Assembly (NCBI GenBank): GCA_943704525.1
Contig: CALSCQ010002362.1
Span: forward strand, 1-14,221
Source of the DNA: Pigoraptor vietnamica
Lineage: Eukaryota > Opisthokonta > Filasterea
Length of the DNA: 14,221 bases
Reading direction: 5' to 3'
Positions 9,020 through 14,221 of the stretch are shown here, piece by piece. The translations under genes were made by a program, and so were the position numbers. Each line of letters opens with the position of its first letter. Position 1 is the stretch's first letter. The notes beneath the pieces are model-generated. The model was not told the DNA's origin and ran no database searches. It saw only the letters and a program-made list of their open reading frames with translations.

Positions 9020-12000
9020 ATGGGGGACGCGGGCGCTGCTCCGCCCCCGCACACGACGTACTATGGCGTGATGCTGAAGAAGAAGGACGCGGTGGGCGCG
9101 AAGGGCGCCATGTTTAAGATGCGCTCGGGCAACCACACGCGGCTCATGGTGCTCAAGCTGGTGCCGAGCGCCGGCGGACTCATGTACTACTTTCCGCTGG
9201 ACCAGGACAGCCCTGTCGACTTCAAGGTCATTCTCGAGGTGCGCGTGCTGCAGCGTGTTTGGCGAGTGCGGATCGGGGGCTGGGCTTTCTCTGTGTGAAT
9301 TGCATCTCGCGTGCCGTTCATTGTGGCGGTCATTATTTCACATCAGTGGAGTGTCCTGGCGTTGACGCACTCTTTTTCGTCGCAGTACCCCGACAAGGCC
9401 CTGGAGGCGCGCAAGATGCAGAACAAGGGTGGCGGGTGCGGCGTCCTCGAACTCGGCGACTGGCTCGCGGAGGCCGGCGCCACGGCCGACTCGTTCAAGC
9501 TGAGGAGCAAAGTGGCAGGCGAGAAGTACGTGTTCTCAACCATCACGGGGCGAGATCGCGAAGCTGCTCTCTCGAATTTGCCGGCGTCAGACTCTGAGTT
9601 TATCAACCGCACGACGACGAAGTTTGTGCGCGACGCGGGCGAGCTGTTCAACATGATCCAAGTGGGTTGTTTCCGATGTGGAGGGCTATTCGCTGTGTGT
9701 GTGGTGCACGTGACCACATTGTTTAGATGGCTTTTTCCCGATGTGGAGGGCTATTCGCTGTGTGTATGAGTGCACGTGACAACATTATTTAGATGGCTTT
9801 TTTCCGGGTGTTGCTGTCTATTCGCTGTGTTTATGAGTGCACGTGACAACATGATCAAGTTTTTTTTTCCCCCGATGTTGCTGTCTATTCGCTGTGTGTG
9901 AGAGTGCGTGTGACACCTCTGTGCGTCGTGGTTCAAGTGGGTTGTTTCCGATGTTGTGTGCTGTTCGCGTGCGCGTGGCAATGCTGCGTCGCACGTGTAC
10001 CGCGGCTTTTGCTTCAGACGCCGTTCCGTCGGGCGCTAACGCTGTGCAACGGCGGCGCAGTTTGCGTCGGTGTATTGCCCGCAAGCGACCGTCAAGCCGC
10101 GAAGTGCGAGTGATTCGTCCGGCTCCCCGCGACCCACCCCGCAGGTTGCTGCGCCGCCGAAGGTTGCGGAGGGCAGCCCTTTGGGAAGCCCCGCCGCGCG
10201 CATGCGGTCGCAGACGTTTGTACCGGCGACCACGACCAAGCCGCTTGATCCCCGTCACATGTCACTTGTGCGGATGAAGAGCGACGACGTGAGTGTCCAT
10301 GGCAGTCACGTGCTCTTGCGCCTGCCTCGCATCACATCGCACTGTGCTAACCCCACTCGACGCCATTCTCACGTGCGCAGATATTGGCGCGTGTGCAAAT
10401 CGCGCGCGTGGATCTTCCCCAAGCCTCTGCCGCGGAGACCGAGTCGCTGAAGCACTGGCGCACCGTTGCCACTGCCCTCGAGAAGGCGTCGCCCACCCTC
10501 GGCGCGCTCGACTGGGCGCTGGTGCACCTCTTCACGACGTTCCCATTTGGGCCGGACACGGTGTTCACCGTCGCACGCGGGGGCCTTCTGCGGTGCCTTA
10601 GTGTGTTGGACGCGTGCAACGTGCAGTTCAACATCCGGGACGACGCAGGGCGCCGGCCGAGCGACATTGCGCGCATGTGCGGCCACAAGGAGATGGCCGA
10701 TGAGCTCGACCGCCGCTGCGTGTGCCAGACCTGCCAGATTGTGGAGGCGCCCGCGCAAAAGGCCCTCACCGACGAGCACATTGAGTGCCTGCTCGCGCTC
10801 GTGCGACTGGGCCAGGTGGGCGGTTTCGAGCAACAGACGCCGCCGGTGATATGGGCTGTGAAGAACGGCAAGGTCAAGATCCTCCAGGATCTGCTCGAAA
10901 ACGATTTTGACGCGGCGGCGTGCGACGGCGTGCGGCGGACGGCACTGCACTACGCTGCCGAGAGGACGTCTAACCTCCGACCCATGGAGATTGTACTCGC
11001 ACACCTCGCCCAAAGCGGCGACGATATAACGCTGAGAGAAGCTGCCGAGCTACAGGACGCGCTGGACGACACCCCTGCGCACATTGCCGCGCGCGTGGCG
11101 AACGTCGAGGGCCTGCGCCTCCTGCTGGAGCACGGCGTCCGCCTCGATGTCAAGAACGCCAAGTGGGTGCCGTGATGCATTTGTTGTTATGTTGCATGCG
11201 GCAGCGATCTCCCCACTTATCGCCTCGTAACGTGCCGCGCTTTTTCAGCAATCTGACGCCGGCGGACTATCTGAACGCCGCTGCGACTGACGCCGACGAC
11301 GTCCGCCAGCGGAAGGCGGAGTGCCGCGCGCTCATTGCGAAGACGCTGTGCACGCGCATTGACCCGTCTGCGCTGGTGCTGGAGACGCAGCTCGGCGTCG
11401 GGAACTTTGGTAAGGTGGTGAGAGCGACGCTGACGGTGTCGCCCGGGAACACGGTTGCTGTCGCGGCCAAGCTTCTAAAGAACGCAAACCATGACACTGC
11501 GAGTGAATTGGTAAGGGAAGCGCTCGCACGATTGCTCAAAGGAAGTCGCACGCTGCCGGTGCTGACCCGTCGTCACCTCCCACAGATTCGTGAGCATGAC
11601 ACGATGTCCACGAAGAACCTTAGGCACGCGAACGTCGTCAAGTGCTTTGGCCTCGTCACATTCCCCGACGACACGCACGGGCTTGTGCTCGAGCTGGTCA
11701 ATGAAGGCAGCCTGGATGTTTGGTTGCGCCGTCGCAAGTTTGCGGACGGCTCCCCCGCGGACTCTGCGGCGGCCGACGGTCACCGGGTGCACACCGTGCA
11801 GACGGAGGTTCTCCACGCCTTCGGTTTCCAGGTCGCGAGCGGCATGGCGTTCCTTGCGTCGCGAGGGCTCGTGCACCGAGATCTCGCCATCCGAAATGCC
11901 CTCATCAGCCTTGAGCCACTGGCGGCGGTCCGGGATCGCGGGTGGGCCTCGCTGCACGGCCGCCCCCACAGCGCAACGGTGCTACGAGCTCTCCTGGACA

Positions 12001-12756
12001 AGTCTGCGTCCGCAAACGACGTCGTTGCGACGGTGGGTATCTGTCGAAGAACTCTCCATCCCCTCCCTTCTCTCCGCGCACACACACACACACGCACACA
12101 CACACACACTCACACACATACACACACAGACAAGCACGCGCTCACGCACACACACGAACACACATACGGACGCACGCGCGCGCACCACGTATCACACAAA
12201 CGCGGAAGATACCCCCACACACGTATGTTCGCAGTCTCATTTCATTGTGGCGTACACCCTTAGATCAAGATTGGGGACTTTGGCCTTGCGCGGTCGATCG
12301 AGTCGAACGGCCTGTACCAGTCCAACTCGGCGGTGCAGCTCCCGTGGGCGCAACGGGCGCCGGAATCATTCGCAGTGGAAGCGTTTTCTTCCATGAGCGA
12401 CGTGTGGTGTGAGTGGAAAACTGCACCGGCGCACTCGACTGAGTACTCTGGCAAGCGTAAAGGCGCACCTGCACACCCAAAAGCTCGACACACCGCATCT
12501 CGAGCCCGCTGTTCTGATGCACATCAAATCGCGCACGCAGCCTTTGGCATATTCCTCTACGAGCTTTGGACGCTCGGCGGGAGCGTGCAGGCGGGCTACG
12601 GGATCTCGCAGTGGACAGCCCTGGAATTGAAGCTCAGAGAGGGACATCGCCTACCCCATCCGACCAATTGCCCCATTGCGGTCTACAACGTGATGCGGAG
12701 GTACGTAGCCTGTATGCGAGCCCCCGACACACGCACACACACACGCGCGCGGGCAC

Positions 12757-12788
<32 letters not shown>

Positions 12789-14108
12789 TGTGCAGCAACT
12801 GTGTCCAGTTTCGAACACCCACGCACAACACGTGCAACCCACTCACGTGACTGTGGCACACCAGGTGTTTTCGGTTCCAGGACGCGGCGCGCCCGTCGTT
12901 CACGCTGATTATGGGCCTGCTGTGCGACGCCGCAGAGCAGGCCCTGTCGCCCGCCAAAGACCCCGCGGGTGCTCTACCGCACGAAGTGTCACGTGCGTCC
13001 ACGGCGCGCCTGTTGTCGCTGTACCGCGAAGCTTACGTCCTTCATGTTCGATACGACCTCGACCTGCGCCAAGTCACCGCACCGTGGGCTGTGGCAGTGC
13101 TTCCCGTCCACAACAGCAAGCTGGAGTCCTGGTCAATCGCGAACTTTGCTGAATGGAGGTGCGCGCATTGCGCTTGCTGCGTGTGCGCAATGTTTGTTTC
13201 GACCGAGTCAATCTCACCCGCCTTCCGCCTGCGCCGCAGCTATGCCGTGTACCCCGTCTGCCAGTCGCTCTATGACGGCCCGCATATCATCCCAAAGGTT
13301 CTCGCTTCGTTTCCAGCTGAAGTACGCGCACCCGCGTCGACTGCGCCGCCTTCGTGGCTCGCGAGCCTGCGCCCACACATTCAACTTGGCCTCGCAACGC
13401 TAGCTGTTGCGAATGTCAGCGCCGGTACGTATTTATTCCGTCCCATATGCGCACCTACACGTCCTCGTGCCACATGTCATTGATAAGCCTCTCATTTGAT
13501 TGGTTTCTGAGCGCTTAATTTCGCATCCGACAGGGGAAGAAATGCTGTGGAAGGACTGCTTTGTGCTTGAGAAGGTCGCCGTCCACGTTCCCGCGCGTGC
13601 GGCAGACTGGTCGTCCTCGCATGCCTTGCACGTGTGCGCAAGTTTATCGGCCATCTCGACCGGTTTTCACGACGCGTATGTTCGGCGCCGCTCCTGCGAC
13701 AAGTTGCCGCTCGATTTGCGCACATACGAATTTGCGCGGGAGCTGCGCGAGTCTCGGGCCCACTGTTCTCGCCCGTGGTGGAACGCATCCGCACCGACCG
13801 CGGATTACGAAATGGCACGGGTTGGACTGCAGCGCATCTGCCTCTGCCCGACGCACAAGAAGACCCTCGAGAGCGTTGGTGTCATTGGCGAGGCCACGCT
13901 CTACGCGGCCAACAGGGCCCCCAAGGCGCTGGCGGCCGTCGAGATGCAGCGCAGTCAGCCTGCAGGAGGAGTGGGTGTGACGGGTGCAGTAGAGGGCGGA
14001 TACGACACCCCACAAGGCGCCGCCGTTCGTGGGGCCACGCTCGCAGACTCGGCAGGCGGCGGGTACTCGCAGCCAGACGGCAACGCGTACGTGGCGGCAC
14101 TCCCCTGA
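9020..14108 (+). CDS. PH-like / ankyrin / tyrosine kinase protein with YxxP tail, complete, 11 exons
   Basis: Exons are 9020-9238, 9386-9661, 10061-10288, 10381-11162, 11249-11510, 11586-12032, 12264-12408, 12541-12700, 12865-13158, 13240-13424 and 13534-14108, giving 1190 residues with frame kept throughout. Residues 13-150 look like a PH domain (basic VMLKKK start, FKLRSK strand, final helix EAALSNL with Ala for the usual Trp). Ankyrin-like repeats span about 300-355 and 394-510 (RTALHYAAE, DTPAHIAA, NLTPADYL). The kinase spans about 544-865: glycine loop GVGNFG 551-556, Lys576, Glu592, HRDLAIRN 686-693, DFGLAR 743-748, APE 770-772, SDVWSFG 783-789 and Arg849. DLAxRN marks the tyrosine kinase group, and all catalytic residues are present. 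There is no signal peptide or membrane segment, so it is likely cytosolic. Residues of about 870-1120 match nothing I recognise. The tail has Tyr1123, Tyr1156 (YDTP), Tyr1177 (YSQP) and Tyr1185. Confidence 0.9.
9662..9960 (+). repeat. 65-67-base minisatellite in kinase intron 2, including a duplicated donor
   Basis: Four imperfect copies share TTCCGATG, CTATTCGCTGTGT and, in the first three, GTGCACGTGAC; CTATTCGCTG starts at 9686, 9751, 9818 and 9885. After them, CAAGTGGGTTGTTTCCGATGT at 9934-9954 repeats exactly the sequence that spans the exon 2 donor (9659-9679). The array fills most of the 399-base intron, the longest in the gene. Confidence 0.92.
12078..12180 (+). repeat. CA-rich microsatellite in kinase intron 6
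   Basis: An interrupted CA tract of about 100 bases lies within intron 12033-12263, which begins GTGGGT and ends CTTAG. It separates the exon carrying HRDLAIRN from the exon carrying DFG. Confidence 0.9.
12727..12788 (+). repeat. CA microsatellite in kinase intron 8
   Basis: A CA tract interrupted by CG steps lies within intron 12701-12864, shortly after its strong donor GTACGT. Confidence 0.9.
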
Positions 14109-14221
14109 GCGACCCGTCGTCTGACAACGCATATTTGCGCACCTGTCCTCGGCTATGCGCGGTGCAGCGACCCTTATGTGGTGCGCACTAAACAACACTA
14201 ATGTCAGTTGTCCCCCCCCCC
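14109..14221. other. 3' flank of the kinase gene, ending in C10
   Basis: Only 113 bases follow the stop codon. They presumably hold the 3' UTR, but no AATAAA is visible. The last ten bases (14212-14221) are all C, which may be a real homopolymer or the low-quality edge of an assembled sequence. Confidence 0.5.

Noticed and set aside
9020-9661. N-terminal SH2 domain, which would make the kinase a Shark/HTK16 relative
   Set aside because: No FLVR-type arginine motif; the strand pattern and terminal helix fit a PH domain better.
12060-12260. His/Thr-rich coding region in the CA tract after kinase exon 6
   Set aside because: Reading through the tract gives only microsatellite-encoded HTHT repeats; splicing at 12033 to 12264 joins directly to IKIGDFGLAR as kinases require.
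1-14221. Transposon, tRNA, rRNA or CRISPR array
   Set aside because: No transposase or reverse transcriptase motifs, terminal repeats, tRNA boxes or regularly spaced palindromic repeats were seen; the tandem repeats are intronic minisatellites without unique spacers.

Overview
The window is nuclear DNA from a GC-rich, intron-dense, unicellular-looking eukaryote. Two long genes on the + strand can each be joined from 11 exons with the frame kept across every junction. Proteins resemble animal orthologues closely (AP-3 delta, CCDC93). A tyrosine-specific kinase with an HRDLAIRN catalytic loop and a C-terminal tail of YxxP motifs is also present. This combination points to a holozoan protist (choanoflagellate, filasterean or relative). 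Other protists carry tyrosine kinases too, so this placement is inference, not proof.

Layout. At 50-735 (- strand) are the first two exons of a CCDC93 orthologue, a subunit of the CCC/Commander endosomal recycling complex; the gene continues off the left edge. A 620-base divergent intergenic region (736-1355) separates it from a complete AP-3 complex subunit delta gene (1356-7028, + strand, 11 exons, about 1310 residues). After about 580 bases of non-coding DNA with direct and inverted repeats comes a small spliced gene (7610 to about 8359, + strand) whose product looks like a histone-fold protein; its last junction is unresolved. A further 660-base non-coding stretch leads to a second complete large gene (9020-14108, + strand, 11 exons, about 1190 residues). 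It has a PH-like N-terminus, ankyrin repeats, a tyrosine kinase domain, an unrecognised C-terminal region and a tyrosine-motif tail.

The first two genes both act in endosomal membrane traffic and are divergently arranged, so they may share control. Splice donors are mostly GTGNGN (GTGCGT/GTGCGC is commonest) and acceptors mostly GCAG. Several introns are swollen by TG/CA microsatellites or by minisatellites (33-base unit in AP-3 delta intron 2; 65-67-base unit in kinase intron 2, where the splice donor itself has a second copy). No rRNA, tRNA, transposon or CRISPR was found. The best candidates for something undescribed are the PH-ANK-TK protein with its unknown C-terminal region and the small histone-fold gene.
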